Shown: positions 7,900-17,904, counted from the first letter of the stretch. The stretch is 43,004 bases of DNA from Lactobacillus ultunensis DSM 16047 (GCF_001436305.1 NZ_AZFO01000018.1:1-43004); one strand, 5' to 3'. A program made the numbers and translations. The notes: a model not told the origin generated them from the sequence alone.

Positions 7900-9633
7900 T
7901 TACTGAACACTTACCACAAAGCCTTTTGGAGCTAATTGACTATTTTCATAGCCCTGACTAAAAGTATTTTCACAATCGATATTTACTGGCTGATTTGTGG
8001 TATTGAAGTAGGCATGAATGTTTTCTTTGCCTTCACGATCCACTTCAATCAGCCCATTCTCTGTTACGCGTAACTTAATTTTGCCTTTACCAAAGGTTTC
8101 ATCATGATCTAAACGAAATTTAATTAAGTTATGAACTCTTTGCCAAACTGGGCCATCTTCCTTAGACCAGTCCATCGGTTTACGACAATCAGGATCGTTA
8201 CCACCTGTCATCCCCATTTCTGTACCATAGTAGATACATGGACTGCCTTTTTGCATAAATTCAAAGGTTAATGCTTGCAAAGCCAAATCTTGATCACCAT
8301 GTGCCACTGTTAAGATTCTGGCAGTATCATGCGAATCAAGCATATTCATCATAGCCGCATTAGTAGAGTCACGATATTTCATTAATTGATCCGTCAAACG
8401 TCTCGTCATCTGTTCTGCAGTTAGCTTATGTTTAAAGAAGTGATCTTCAATCTGCAAGGTATATGGATAATTCATTACTCCAGTGAATTCATCACCGTTA
8501 AGCCATGGTCGAGCTGAGTGCCAAACTTCACCCACAATGTAAAAGTCAGGTTTAATATCAGTTACTGCCTTATGGAATTTCTTCCAGAAATGATGATCAA
8601 CTTCATTGGCTACATCTAGACGCCAAGCATCAATATCAAAATACTTAACCCAATAAGTAGCAATTTCTAACAAGAAATCTTGCACTTCTGGATTGGCCGT
8701 ATTTAGTTTTGGCATATGTTTTTCAAAAGCAAAAGTATCATATTGTGGATTACCCTCGCCTTTAGATGGATCACGATAGGGTTCTACTGGGTATTCATTA
8801 ATATGGAACCAACTTGCAAAACGTGAACTTGGACCATTTTTAACTACGTCTTGCCATTGCATTGAATGATCACCTAAGTGGTTAAAGACTGCATCTAGCA
8901 TAACTTTCATCCCACGAGCATGAGCCTCATTGACTACCTTGGCAAACAAATCCTTATCACCAAAATCTGGATCAACTTGCAAGTAATCAATCGTGTCATA
9001 TTTATGATTGGAATGAGCTTTAAAGATTGGGCAGAAGTAAATGCCATTAATCCCTAATTTTTTTAAATAATCCAAGTGATCAAGCACACCTTGCAAATCC
9101 CCACCATAAAAGTCTTCACGGCCTGGATGGTCATTAGGATTCCAGGGTTTAGTACCTTTAGGATCATTGGATTTATCGCCATTGGCAAAACGTTCAGGAA
9201 AGATTTGATACCAAACTGTATGACGTACCCATTCAGGAGTCTTGGTCATATCAATTTCATGGCAATATGGCACCTTAAAGTATGAACCATCTTCCATTAA
9301 GGCTTCTTCGATATCGCTACTGATAGCACGGTCACCAACTACAACACTTGTACCATCTTTACCAATAACTTCAAAAGTATACTTTAAACGATGAAATGGT
9401 GCTTCCAGCGTTACGCCCCAGTGTACGCCCCAGTGGTCTTCAACTTGGCCTTCACCAATTTTTTCCATCTCTACAGTTTTAGCATGCTTAAGTGGCAAAT
9501 AGTTATCACAATAGTGAACAATTATTTTTTCAACATCATTCTTTGCACTGTGAAAACGAACGCGTACATGAGTTGGATCAACTACAAAACTATCTTCACT
9601 TTCAGTTCGGTGCTTTAAAGCAGCTAATTGCAT
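7900..9633 (-). CDS. Neopullulanase/cyclomaltodextrinase/maltogenic amylase (GH13_20)
   Basis: Intracellular enzyme that hydrolyses cyclodextrins, maltodextrins and pullulan-type oligosaccharides mainly to maltose for MapA. The 577 residues show the subfamily layout: an N-terminal domain (about 1-125, starting MQLAALKHR) that mediates dimerisation in relatives, the TIM barrel, and a C-terminal beta domain. Catalytic residues are nucleophile Asp340 (RLDVANEVDH), acid/base Glu369 (IVGEVWH) and Asp436 (LDSHDTA). MPKLNT and the conserved GVLDHLDYLKKLG are also present. No signal peptide is visible, so it acts in the cytosol on imported substrates. Its Shine-Dalgarno lies in the last codons of the upstream GH13 gene, 3 bases away. 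Activity on individual substrates cannot be separated from sequence. Confidence 0.9.
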   Translation of the reverse strand: MQLAALKHRTESEDSFVVDPTHVRVRFHSAKNDVEKIIVHYCDNYLPLKHAKTVEMEKIGEGQVEDHWGVHWGVTLEAPFHRLKYTFEVIGKDGTSVVVGDRAISSDIEEALMEDGSYFKVPYCHEIDMTKTPEWVRHTVWYQIFPERFANGDKSNDPKGTKPWNPNDHPGREDFYGGDLQGVLDHLDYLKKLGINGIYFCPIFKAHSNHKYDTIDYLQVDPDFGDKDLFAKVVNEAHARGMKVMLDAVFNHLGDHSMQWQDVVKNGPSSRFASWFHINEYPVEPYRDPSKGEGNPQYDTFAFEKHMPKLNTANPEVQDFLLEIATYWVKYFDIDAWRLDVANEVDHHFWKKFHKAVTDIKPDFYIVGEVWHSARPWLNGDEFTGVMNYPYTLQIEDHFFKHKLTAEQMTRRLTDQLMKYRDSTNAAMMNMLDSHDTARILTVAHGDQDLALQALTFEFMQKGSPCIYYGTEMGMTGGNDPDCRKPMDWSKEDGPVWQRVHNLIKFRLDHDETFGKGKIKLRVTENGLIEVDREGKENIHAYFNTTNQPVNIDCENTFSQGYENSQLAPKGFVVSVQ

Positions 9634-9636
9634 AAT

Positions 9637-11295
9637 TTAGTTCTCCTTTTTCAACACAACGCCTGCATAAGGCATCAAAGTTAATTCCCCATTAGTTAAT
9701 TGATATTCGCCTGCTTTTAATTCTTCTTTGGTATAGTTAGCAGGTAGTTTGACTTTGGTCTTTTGATTGCTCAATGAAACAGCAACAATTGCACTTTCAC
9801 CGTTTAAATCACGTTGATAAACGTAACTATCTTTATCAGTTGCAATCATATAATAAGTACCATCTTCAAACAAAGAAGTCTTCTTCAAGTTAAGCATGTC
9901 CTTATAGAAAGTAAACATGCTGCCGCTTGAGTTAACTTCGTCGGCTACAGAAACATCGTTTTGGCTAATGCCATCAAGCCATGGCGTACCTTCAGTAAAA
10001 CCATGATTTTTAGTATTGTTCCAAGGCATTGGACCACGAGCTGGCAATTTATGAGTATCACTGACCATTGCCAACGCATCTTTCTTGCTCAATACCTTTT
10101 CTGCATCCTTAAGCCATGGTTTAACCGTCTGGTCCTCAAACTGTTCCGCATTAGTAAAGTGCAGATTCTTCAGACCTAATTCTTCGCCATAATAAATAAC
10201 TGGTATACCCCGTTGCAAATACATCAACATTGCCAAACTCTTGGCTTGAGTAGTAGTTTTAGCAACTCTCGTTGCGATTCTTGCCATATCATGATTATTC
10301 CAGTACAAAGTTGGACGAGAAACACCAGCTAAAGTTTGTTGCCACACAACTTGATTTTGCTTAAAAGCAGTAAAGTCTAATTTCTTAGGCTGATATTGTT
10401 CTGAAAACCGTTTATCTACGTCAGAATCATCTTCTGTAAAGTAACGGAAAGTAATTACACTATCCATTAAATGATTGCGTTTATTCGTATAATCAACTGC
10501 TAAGTTGACACTAGCGCTTGCGGCTTCACCTAACAGCAATGCATCTGGATAATCCCGCTTAATTTTCTCACAAAATGGACGCATCCATTCTTGCACTTGT
10601 GGCAAATTAGCGAAAAATGGTTCTGCTACAACCGGCTTATCATTATTATCAACTGTTGGATAATTTTGCCTTAAATCGGCCTTGCCAATATGAATGAAAG
10701 CATCAAGTCGTAAACCATCGATTCCTTTTTTTAGCCAGAATTCTGCTACTTCTAACATAGCATGACGTACTTCTGGATTTTTCCAATTAAGGTCTGGCAT
10801 ACGTTTGTCAAACAAGTGAAAGTATGATTGTCCTGTCCCGGCTGGATCCGGCTCCCAAACACTACCACCGAAGAATGAACCCCAATTATTAGGACGCTGA
10901 TTATCATGTCCAGCAAAGATGTAATAGTCACGATATAAACTCTTAGGATTTTTAATTGCATCTTGGAACCATGGGTGTTGGTCAGAAGTATGATTCAACA
11001 CAAAATCCATAATCAGATGAATTCCTGCCTTATGCAGATCCTTAATAAGATTTTCCATGTCTTCCATCGTACCCATGTGAGGATCGATTGCGAAGTAATT
11101 TGAAACGTCGTAGCCATTGTCAACTTGAGGCGAAACGAAGACAGGATTAAGCCAAACGGCATTGACACCTAGGTTCTGTAAGTACGGGATGCGCTTGCGG
11201 ATACCATTAAGATCGCCGATACCATCGTCGTTGCTATCTTGAAAAGACTTAGGATAAATTTGATAAATAATTGCATGATCGTACCAATGTGCCAT
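9637..11295 (-). CDS. GH13_31 alpha-glucosidase / oligo-1,6-glucosidase
   Basis: Cytoplasmic exo-acting glucosidase of the oligo-1,6-glucosidase family that removes glucose from short malto- or isomalto-oligosaccharides. The chosen ATG at 11295 gives 552 residues starting MAHWYDHAIIYQIYPKSF, with GGAGG 8 bases upstream. An upstream in-frame TTG would lie inside that ribosome site and is rejected. Catalytic residues are Asp198 (GLRLDAF), Glu257 (LLGEAAS) and Asp336 (NNHDMAR). The residue after the nucleophile is Ala, not the Val typical of strict alpha-1,6 enzymes. By family knowledge this points towards alpha-1,4 activity, so maltodextrin trimming is the likelier role. It leads the two-gene unit with the GH13_20 enzyme. 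Confidence 0.88.
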   Translation of the reverse strand: MAHWYDHAIIYQIYPKSFQDSNDDGIGDLNGIRKRIPYLQNLGVNAVWLNPVFVSPQVDNGYDVSNYFAIDPHMGTMEDMENLIKDLHKAGIHLIMDFVLNHTSDQHPWFQDAIKNPKSLYRDYYIFAGHDNQRPNNWGSFFGGSVWEPDPAGTGQSYFHLFDKRMPDLNWKNPEVRHAMLEVAEFWLKKGIDGLRLDAFIHIGKADLRQNYPTVDNNDKPVVAEPFFANLPQVQEWMRPFCEKIKRDYPDALLLGEAASASVNLAVDYTNKRNHLMDSVITFRYFTEDDSDVDKRFSEQYQPKKLDFTAFKQNQVVWQQTLAGVSRPTLYWNNHDMARIATRVAKTTTQAKSLAMLMYLQRGIPVIYYGEELGLKNLHFTNAEQFEDQTVKPWLKDAEKVLSKKDALAMVSDTHKLPARGPMPWNNTKNHGFTEGTPWLDGISQNDVSVADEVNSSGSMFTFYKDMLNLKKTSLFEDGTYYMIATDKDSYVYQRDLNGESAIVAVSLSNQKTKVKLPANYTKEELKAGEYQLTNGELTLMPYAGVVLKKEN

Positions 11296-11330
11296 AATTT
11301 TTTCCTCCAACCATAGTGTAGTTGATTAAA

Positions 11331-11371
11331 GAAACCGTTTTCAATATATAGTGTACTGTTACCGGTATCAA
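11331..11371 (-). promoter_or_regulatory. Promoter of the GH13 unit with MalR-type operator and cre
   Basis: Minus-strand -35 TTGATA (11366-11371) and -10 TATATT (11343-11348) are 17 bases apart. TGATACCGGTAACAG (11356-11370) matches the mapA element at 14 of 15 positions. A cre-like TTGAAAACGGTTTC (11331-11344) follows at the -10/+1. The order and spacing copy the mapA promoter, which supports shared control. Binding by the regulator at 14474-15424 is inferred. Confidence 0.72.
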
Positions 11372-11373
11372 AA

Positions 11374-11400
11374 AAAGTACATCCAATTAGGATGTACTAA
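11374..11400 (-). terminator. ackA terminator
   Basis: A 9-bp stem of AGTACATCC (11376-11384) with GGATGTACT (11390-11398) and a 5-base loop, followed by a T run in the minus-strand transcript. It ends ackA just before the promoter of the GH13 unit. Confidence 0.88.
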
Positions 11401-11417
11401 ATAGTTTCTTCATCTTG

Positions 11418-12596
11418 TTAGCGAGTCAAACGAATAACTTCACGTGCAATCATCAATTCCTCATTAGTAGGCACAATCAATGCTTTAACTTTAGAATTTG
11501 GCTTAGAAATAAATTTCTCACCATCAGTTCTATTAGCTTTGAAGTCTGGATCAAGGCCCAAATATCTCAGAGATGACATAACGCCAGCACGGACTCCTGG
11601 ATCGTGTTCTCCCACACCAGCAGTAAAGACGATTCCGTCAACACCATTCATCTCAGCAGCATAAGCACCAACATATCGAACTATTCGATTAATAAAAATA
11701 CGCCGTGCTAATTTAGCTGATTTTTGCTTGCTATCAATTAAATCACGCATATCGGATGAGACACCGGATATTCCCAACATCCCTGATTCGTGGTTCAACA
11801 TCTCAATAACTTCATCTATCGACATGCCTGTCTTATGCATCAAGTGTTGAATTGCTGAAGGATCAAAATCACCACTACGCGTACCCATTGTTACCCCAGT
11901 TAACGGACTGAAGCCCATTGAAGTATCAAATGATTTACCATGTCTAACTGCGGTAATTGAAGCGCCAGAACCCAAGTGACACACAATTAGTCGAACAATA
12001 TTAGGGTTTTTACCCATCATTCGTGCTGCGCGCGGTGCTATATAATCTACTGAAGTACCATGTGCACCATATTTACGAATACCGTACTCTTTATAGTATT
12101 TATAAGGAATAGAGTAAAGATAGTGAATTGGATCAAGACTGGTATGATATGAAGTATCAAAAACAGCAACTTGAGGAACATCAGGAATAATTTTCATGAA
12201 TGCTTTAATTCCTGTGGCTTCTGGAATATTGTGCAGTGGAGCCAATTCGCCCAAGTCAATAATTTGTTGTAGCTTCTTTTCATCAATGACAGCTGAGCTC
12301 TTAAAAATTTCACCACCATTAACAACTCGGTGCCCAACACCTGCGATTTCTTTCAAACTTTTAACTACTTTGAATTTTTTCAAATCTTCCATTAAAAGCT
12401 TAACTGCTGCGGATTGATCAGGAATATTAGTATTTCTAATATATTCTCTTCCGTTACTCAATTTAATCTTAAAGACCGCATTTTCTAAACCAACACGATC
12501 AGCCATACCAGAAGCAATTACTTTTTCATCTGGGAAAGAAAAGAGTTTATATTTAAATGATGAACTACCTGAATTAATTGCTAAAACTTTTTTCAT
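11418..12596 (-). CDS. ackA: Acetate kinase
   Basis: Interconverts acetyl-phosphate plus ADP with acetate plus ATP; in lactobacilli it yields ATP from acetyl-phosphate. The 392 residues are a normal length. Family motifs are the N-terminal NSGSSSFKYKL, the FDTSYH active-site segment, HLGSGAS and GVTMGTRSGDFDPS, and GVGEHDPGVR. It is transcribed alone on the minus strand with its own cre-bearing promoter and terminator. Its place inside the maltose locus is a recurrent arrangement in the L. acidophilus group and suggests that overflow metabolism is co-controlled with maltose use. Lactobacilli often carry more than one ackA, so this may be a locus-specific paralogue. Confidence 0.95.
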   Translation of the reverse strand: MKKVLAINSGSSSFKYKLFSFPDEKVIASGMADRVGLENAVFKIKLSNGREYIRNTNIPDQSAAVKLLMEDLKKFKVVKSLKEIAGVGHRVVNGGEIFKSSAVIDEKKLQQIIDLGELAPLHNIPEATGIKAFMKIIPDVPQVAVFDTSYHTSLDPIHYLYSIPYKYYKEYGIRKYGAHGTSVDYIAPRAARMMGKNPNIVRLIVCHLGSGASITAVRHGKSFDTSMGFSPLTGVTMGTRSGDFDPSAIQHLMHKTGMSIDEVIEMLNHESGMLGISGVSSDMRDLIDSKQKSAKLARRIFINRIVRYVGAYAAEMNGVDGIVFTAGVGEHDPGVRAGVMSSLRYLGLDPDFKANRTDGEKFISKPNSKVKALIVPTNEELMIAREVIRLTR

Positions 12597-12648
12597 AATC
12601 TCGTGACCTCTATTTCACAATTAGTGTCTAACTTATATCTAATTTTAA

Positions 12649-12685
12649 GTATAGCGCTTTCATTTAATTGATGAAACGATTTTCA
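12649..12685 (-). promoter_or_regulatory. ackA promoter region with cre-like sites
   Basis: On the minus strand TGAAAGCGCTATAC (12649-12662) matches the cre consensus except at its end, and overlaps a -10 TATACT. A second dyad, TGAAACGATTTTCA (12672-12685, plus strand), has the cre half-sites with the central CG one base off. CcpA control of ackA is established in Firmicutes; its use here is inferred. Confidence 0.55.
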
Positions 12686-12688
12686 ATG

Positions 12689-12731
12689 CAAAAAAACACA
12701 TTGCCAACATCAAGCAATGTGCTCATTATTT
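12689..12731 (-). terminator. Terminator of the ABC gene, copy A of a duplicated terminator
   Basis: The stem CACATTGC / GCAATGTG with loop CAACATCAA is followed on the minus strand by seven T. The 43-base stretch is nearly identical to 14429-14472 (one inserted base and one substitution). It starts 2 bases downstream of the ABC gene stop. Copy B has a longer, perfect 10-bp stem, so B looks like the original. Confidence 0.88.
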
Positions 12732-12733
12732 CT

Positions 12734-14329
12734 CTATTCTACTTGTAAAGTCTTTTCATCCGTTAAACCTTCTTCATCGTGGCTAATTATAATTACCAAA
12801 TGATCTTTAGCAAATTCTTTTAAAAGTTGTACAATATCTCTTTTCATAGAAGGATAAATATTAGCTAGTGGCTCATCTAATAGTAAGCCATCTACTTTCT
12901 CTTTAGTTAAGGCAGAATATAATTTAACCAATTGTAATTCACCTGAAGATAATGTATCCATAGGTTTATATAAAATATTATTGATATTAAATTTTTCGGA
13001 ACTAAAGACTTGAGAAAATAATCTGCTTTTTATTTCTGTAACATTGTTTCCTAAATAATCTCTTACAGTACAAGTCGGTATACCTGTATCTTGAAATAGA
13101 AAACCTAATTTAGCCTTTCTTAAATCTTTTCTATCTACCATTTCAGCCAGCTTATCATTAATAAAAATATTACCAACAACCTTTGAATTATAAATGCCAG
13201 TTATGGTCCTTAAAAGAATAGATTTATCAATACCATTCTTTCCTGTAATAGTATAAAAACCTGGATTAGCAAATTTATATGTGACAGGAGAATTAAATAA
13301 ATATTTATTTTGATCTAAACTAATATTTACATTTTTAAGAGAAATGCTCTCTATCTTATTTAATTTAATTGAACCATTTACTTCAGATTTAAGATGTAAA
13401 AGATTGTCAAGCCTTCTATATGAAGCTCTTGATGATTCCACTTTTACTAAGATTGAGAAAATTTCATCTGCTTTATCTAATAATTGATTAAAATACTGTA
13501 AAACTATCGAAAAATATCCAATAGTTATTTCCCCTGATATTACTAAAATTCCACCCCAAATAAAAAGAAAGATTTGAAAAATTAACTGAATCCCAATTTG
13601 CAATGTTGACATTATATAGCTAAGCACGTAATCCTTACGTCCCACTTTTAACAAGTTTTGCTTTAATGTATTTAAATTCAACTTATTCAGTTTAAGTTCT
13701 TCTTTGCCCTTTATTTCTACATACCGTCTTATCCAATCAGACAATCCGGAAAAATATTCACTAGTTTTATTTTTTAAATTTAGGTTAACGGTATACATCC
13801 TTGGCTTCAGAAAAAAGTAACATAATGTATAAATCAGTAAAAGCGACAACATTACCCAAAAATACGTAATATTCGCTTTAAGCAAATAAAATAAAATTAT
13901 AACTAAGGTTAAACTAAGAGAAATTAACTGACTTATTGTTTGGAAAATAAAAGATATTACTTCATTTGTATCATCAACTATTTGATCAGTTAACTTTATT
14001 GGATCTTTTTTCAATATTTCCAGCGTATCCTTGGAATATAGTTTTTCTATTACTAAATCGTTAGAATCTAAAATAGCCTTTCTAAAATCTAAGATTTGAA
14101 TCTTGCTATCAAAAAAAGAAAATACTAGTCTCATAACGCTCAAGATAATAATAAAAACTAATACTCTAAAAAAATTATTTCGATCTTTACCATAAACTAA
14201 TGAGTTGAGTAGCATCCCCTCTAAATAGACATTAAGAGTTACAGCTAAAGTATCCAAGATACTCATAAACTGTAGCAAAAGTAATCGATATTTATACCTA
14301 TTTACAATATTATTTATAAGTATCTTCAT
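12734..14329 (-). CDS. ABC exporter-like protein, fused permease and ATPase, atypical Walker A
   Basis: A half-transporter of 531 residues from ATG 14329 (GGAG 5 bases upstream; an upstream start is rejected because it overlaps that site). The N-terminal half has about six membrane spans (residues ~15-280), as in ABC_membrane exporters for peptides or lipids. The ATPase half has signature LSSGELQLVKL, Walker B VDGLLLDEPLA and an H-loop His in IIISHDEE. The Walker A loop reads GKNGIDKS: the usual Gly before the catalytic Lys is Asp368. That is one base from a Gly codon, and it should weaken or abolish ATP hydrolysis. The gene is markedly AT-richer than its neighbours and is bracketed by duplicated terminators, which suggests insertion between malR and ackA. 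No substrate can be named. Confidence 0.8.
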   Translation of the reverse strand: MKILINNIVNRYKYRLLLLQFMSILDTLAVTLNVYLEGMLLNSLVYGKDRNNFFRVLVFIIILSVMRLVFSFFDSKIQILDFRKAILDSNDLVIEKLYSKDTLEILKKDPIKLTDQIVDDTNEVISFIFQTISQLISLSLTLVIILFYLLKANITYFWVMLSLLLIYTLCYFFLKPRMYTVNLNLKNKTSEYFSGLSDWIRRYVEIKGKEELKLNKLNLNTLKQNLLKVGRKDYVLSYIMSTLQIGIQLIFQIFLFIWGGILVISGEITIGYFSIVLQYFNQLLDKADEIFSILVKVESSRASYRRLDNLLHLKSEVNGSIKLNKIESISLKNVNISLDQNKYLFNSPVTYKFANPGFYTITGKNGIDKSILLRTITGIYNSKVVGNIFINDKLAEMVDRKDLRKAKLGFLFQDTGIPTCTVRDYLGNNVTEIKSRLFSQVFSSEKFNINNILYKPMDTLSSGELQLVKLYSALTKEKVDGLLLDEPLANIYPSMKRDIVQLLKEFAKDHLVIIISHDEEGLTDEKTLQVE

Positions 14330-14428
14330 ACTTTCTCCGCCTCTTTTCACTTTAAATTATTTTTAATAATTTTAACATGATTCAAATACTTTGAATTTAT
14401 TTTTCTACTAATTAATACTTATTCATAT

Positions 14429-14472
14429 CAAAAAAAGCACATTGCCAACATCAGGCAATGTGCTCATTATTT
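14429..14472 (-). terminator. Terminator of malR, copy B of a duplicated terminator
   Basis: A perfect 10-bp stem, GCACATTGCC (14437-14446) with GGCAATGTGC (14453-14462), followed by T residues on the minus strand. It directly follows the regulator gene stop at 14474. It is the second copy of the 43-44-base repeat found after the ABC gene at 12689-12731. Confidence 0.9.
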
Positions 14473-14473
14473 T

Positions 14474-15424
14474 TTATCGTGTTGATTCTCGTCTAATTAA
14501 TTTGGGCTTAAGCATAATTTCTCCCTGCGGTGAACCGGATTGAGCAATCTTCTGCAAAAGCATCTTAGCTAACATTTCACCCATTTCAAAAATCGGCTGT
14601 TTGATAGTAGTCAGTTTAGGATTAGAAACCTGATCCAAGAAGACGCCGTCAAAACCAATCACACCAAAATCAGCCGGAATTCTAGCCCTTTCCGCCTGCA
14701 GTTGACGAACCACGCCAACCGCAATTCGATCACTGGCACAAATAAAACAGGTATCTTTCTTAAACTCTTTAAAATGCTCACGAATAACTTCCTGAGCTTT
14801 ATGACTATGATTAGGTACCCGATAAATCTGAGGAATTAATTGATGTTGCTGCAGAGTATTAATATACCCTGCTTCACGTGAATACTCGAATGGTTCTTTA
14901 ATATCGATTCCAATAAAGATAATATGCTTATAAAGTCGATCCAACGCGTATTGCGTTGCCATTTTTTCAGCAGATTGATTATCTGTATCAACAAAGTCAT
15001 ATCCACGGTGATTTTCGCCAAATAAAACAAATGGCTTATCTAGTTTATCAAACAAGTCATAGTCCTTATTACGAGCACCTGTAATCAAATACCCGTCAGC
15101 GTGGCCTTTTTCAATTTTGGTTGGATCCGTAACCAGCTGCATTGCATATTGCTTAGTATTCAGCCCACGGGCAAAACCAAACAATAAGTTCATATAATAC
15201 GGTTCGGTCGTATCAATATCTTCAAGGGTAACAAACTTTACCACATTAGTGCGATTATTAACCAAGGCTTGAGCAATCGAATTAGGATGATAATTCAAAG
15301 ATTCCATTGCTTTTTCAACCATTGCTCGCAATTCTGGCGTTACCTGTTCAGGATGATTGATCACCCGTGATACCGTCATTTTAGAAACATTTGCTTCTTT
15401 AGCTACATCAGATAAAGTTGTCAT
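14474..15424 (-). CDS. malR: LacI-family transcriptional regulator, probable maltose regulator MalR
   Basis: DNA-binding repressor of 316 residues. The N-terminal helix-turn-helix reads LSDVAKEANVSKMTVSRVIN (residues 3-22), followed by the hinge helix segment YHPNSIAQALVNNRTN. Then comes a periplasmic-binding-like effector domain ending in LKPKLIRRES, as in GalR/LacI members. The start ATG has AGGA 6 bases upstream and lies 7 bases after the phosphatase gene, so the two are co-transcribed. Placement next to the maltose genes, and the LacI-style operator shared by both maltose promoters, suggest that it represses them in the absence of maltose. The effector cannot be read from sequence. The protein is shorter than CcpA and is not CcpA itself. 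Confidence 0.85.
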   Translation of the reverse strand: MTTLSDVAKEANVSKMTVSRVINHPEQVTPELRAMVEKAMESLNYHPNSIAQALVNNRTNVVKFVTLEDIDTTEPYYMNLLFGFARGLNTKQYAMQLVTDPTKIEKGHADGYLITGARNKDYDLFDKLDKPFVLFGENHRGYDFVDTDNQSAEKMATQYALDRLYKHIIFIGIDIKEPFEYSREAGYINTLQQHQLIPQIYRVPNHSHKAQEVIREHFKEFKKDTCFICASDRIAVGVVRQLQAERARIPADFGVIGFDGVFLDQVSNPKLTTIKQPIFEMGEMLAKMLLQKIAQSGSPQGEIMLKPKLIRRESTR

Positions 15425-15431
15425 TTTATTC

Positions 15432-16205
15432 CTATTCTAAATACATACTTCTAAATCGATCTAAATCTCTTTGACTAAAACCAAGTTCTTTCTTAAAAAA
15501 TGCATCAAAACTACCCCAACCTTTGCGAATAGTTTCGGTAATACCACGAATAGCTGGGCCTTCGCCTTTAGTTAAATTCATTTTTGAAACTAGTTTTGCA
15601 ATCTGCGTATCATCAGGGAACTGCTTTGAAATTGCAAAGTCGTAGAGTTCATTAGTCAATAAATAATCTTGGGCAATCGTGTCATCATCAACACCAAGAG
15701 CGGTCAAAATTAAAGCAGACGTCATACCAGTTCTGTCTTTACCTGCACTACAGTGATAAACTAGAGCATCTTCTTCAGGCAGTTCAATTAATTCCGCAAA
15801 AATTCTGGCAAATTCATGTTGACTATGCGTATTAAGCAAAACTTGTTGATAGATTTGTCCTAAAAAATTATTGCCCATATCAGGAATATGGTGAATGAAA
15901 CGATATAATTTATTATCACCCTTATTCTGTTTGCGATCCTCCGAATAAATATGAGCATCTACATATCTCACTCCAGGCCAAAGTTTATCTGGAGCAGAAT
16001 TTTGTTCATATTTAGAACGCAAGTCAATATCAACGGTGATTCGGCGATCAGCCAATTTTTGCTCGTCTTTATCAGACAAAGAACTGAGCGAATCAGAACG
16101 ATAAATCTTATTCCACTTTACATGTTGGCCCTTATCATTTTTGTAGCCACCAATATCTCTGAAGTTAAGTGGACCATCTAAAGCAAGTATTCTGTCATGT
16201 TCCAT
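15432..16205 (-). CDS. Tyrosine/dual-specificity phosphatase-like protein
   Basis: A 257-residue cytoplasmic protein of the bacterial Y_phosphatase3 family (Listeria LipA / MptpB type). The N-terminus GPLNFRDIGGYKNDKG and the P-loop HCSAGKDRTG, with nucleophile Cys152 and a following Arg, are diagnostic. A general-acid region lies in the central part. Members dephosphorylate phosphotyrosine or phosphoinositide substrates; the physiological target here is unknown. The gene precedes malR by 8 bases and shares its transcript. That link is curious because no direct role in maltose use is known. The ATG is preceded by GAGAGG. Confidence 0.85.
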   Translation of the reverse strand: MEHDRILALDGPLNFRDIGGYKNDKGQHVKWNKIYRSDSLSSLSDKDEQKLADRRITVDIDLRSKYEQNSAPDKLWPGVRYVDAHIYSEDRKQNKGDNKLYRFIHHIPDMGNNFLGQIYQQVLLNTHSQHEFARIFAELIELPEEDALVYHCSAGKDRTGMTSALILTALGVDDDTIAQDYLLTNELYDFAISKQFPDDTQIAKLVSKMNLTKGEGPAIRGITETIRKGWGSFDAFFKKELGFSQRDLDRFRSMYLE

Positions 16206-16288
16206 TTCTTGCCTCTCGCCTTTCCTTGTGAAATAGTTAATATATTACTTTTATTATAACAAAAAGTCCTAATCGTAATTAATTTCAA

Positions 16289-17780
<1,492 letters not shown>

Positions 17781-17799
17781 TTTCTGTATCTCTTTTCTA

Positions 17800-17815
17800 C
17801 AAAAGCGCTTTCTTA
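17800..17815 (-). promoter_or_regulatory. cre site upstream of glpK
   Basis: On the minus strand TAAGAAAGCGCTTTTG contains the palindromic cre core AAAGCGCTTT with two departures from the consensus ends. It lies 20 bases upstream of the glpK start. Catabolite repression of glpK by CcpA is common in Firmicutes; the function here is moot if the gene is dead. Confidence 0.6.
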
Positions 17816-17845
17816 TAAGTTTACTGTTTTTGAGGTGCAGATTCT

Positions 17846-17859
17846 AGCAAATATTTGCT
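17846..17859. promoter_or_regulatory. Perfect 14-bp palindrome in the glpK / kinase divergent spacer
   Basis: AGCAAATATTTGCT is a perfect inverted repeat. It lies 46 bases upstream of the plus-strand kinase start and near a TATACT (17870-17875) that may be its -10. It could be an operator for the divergent pair; no known regulator is recognised. Confidence 0.35.
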
Positions 17860-17904
17860 TATCTAAGTTATACTTTTCATAACAATGAAGAGAGGGTTGA
17901 CATA

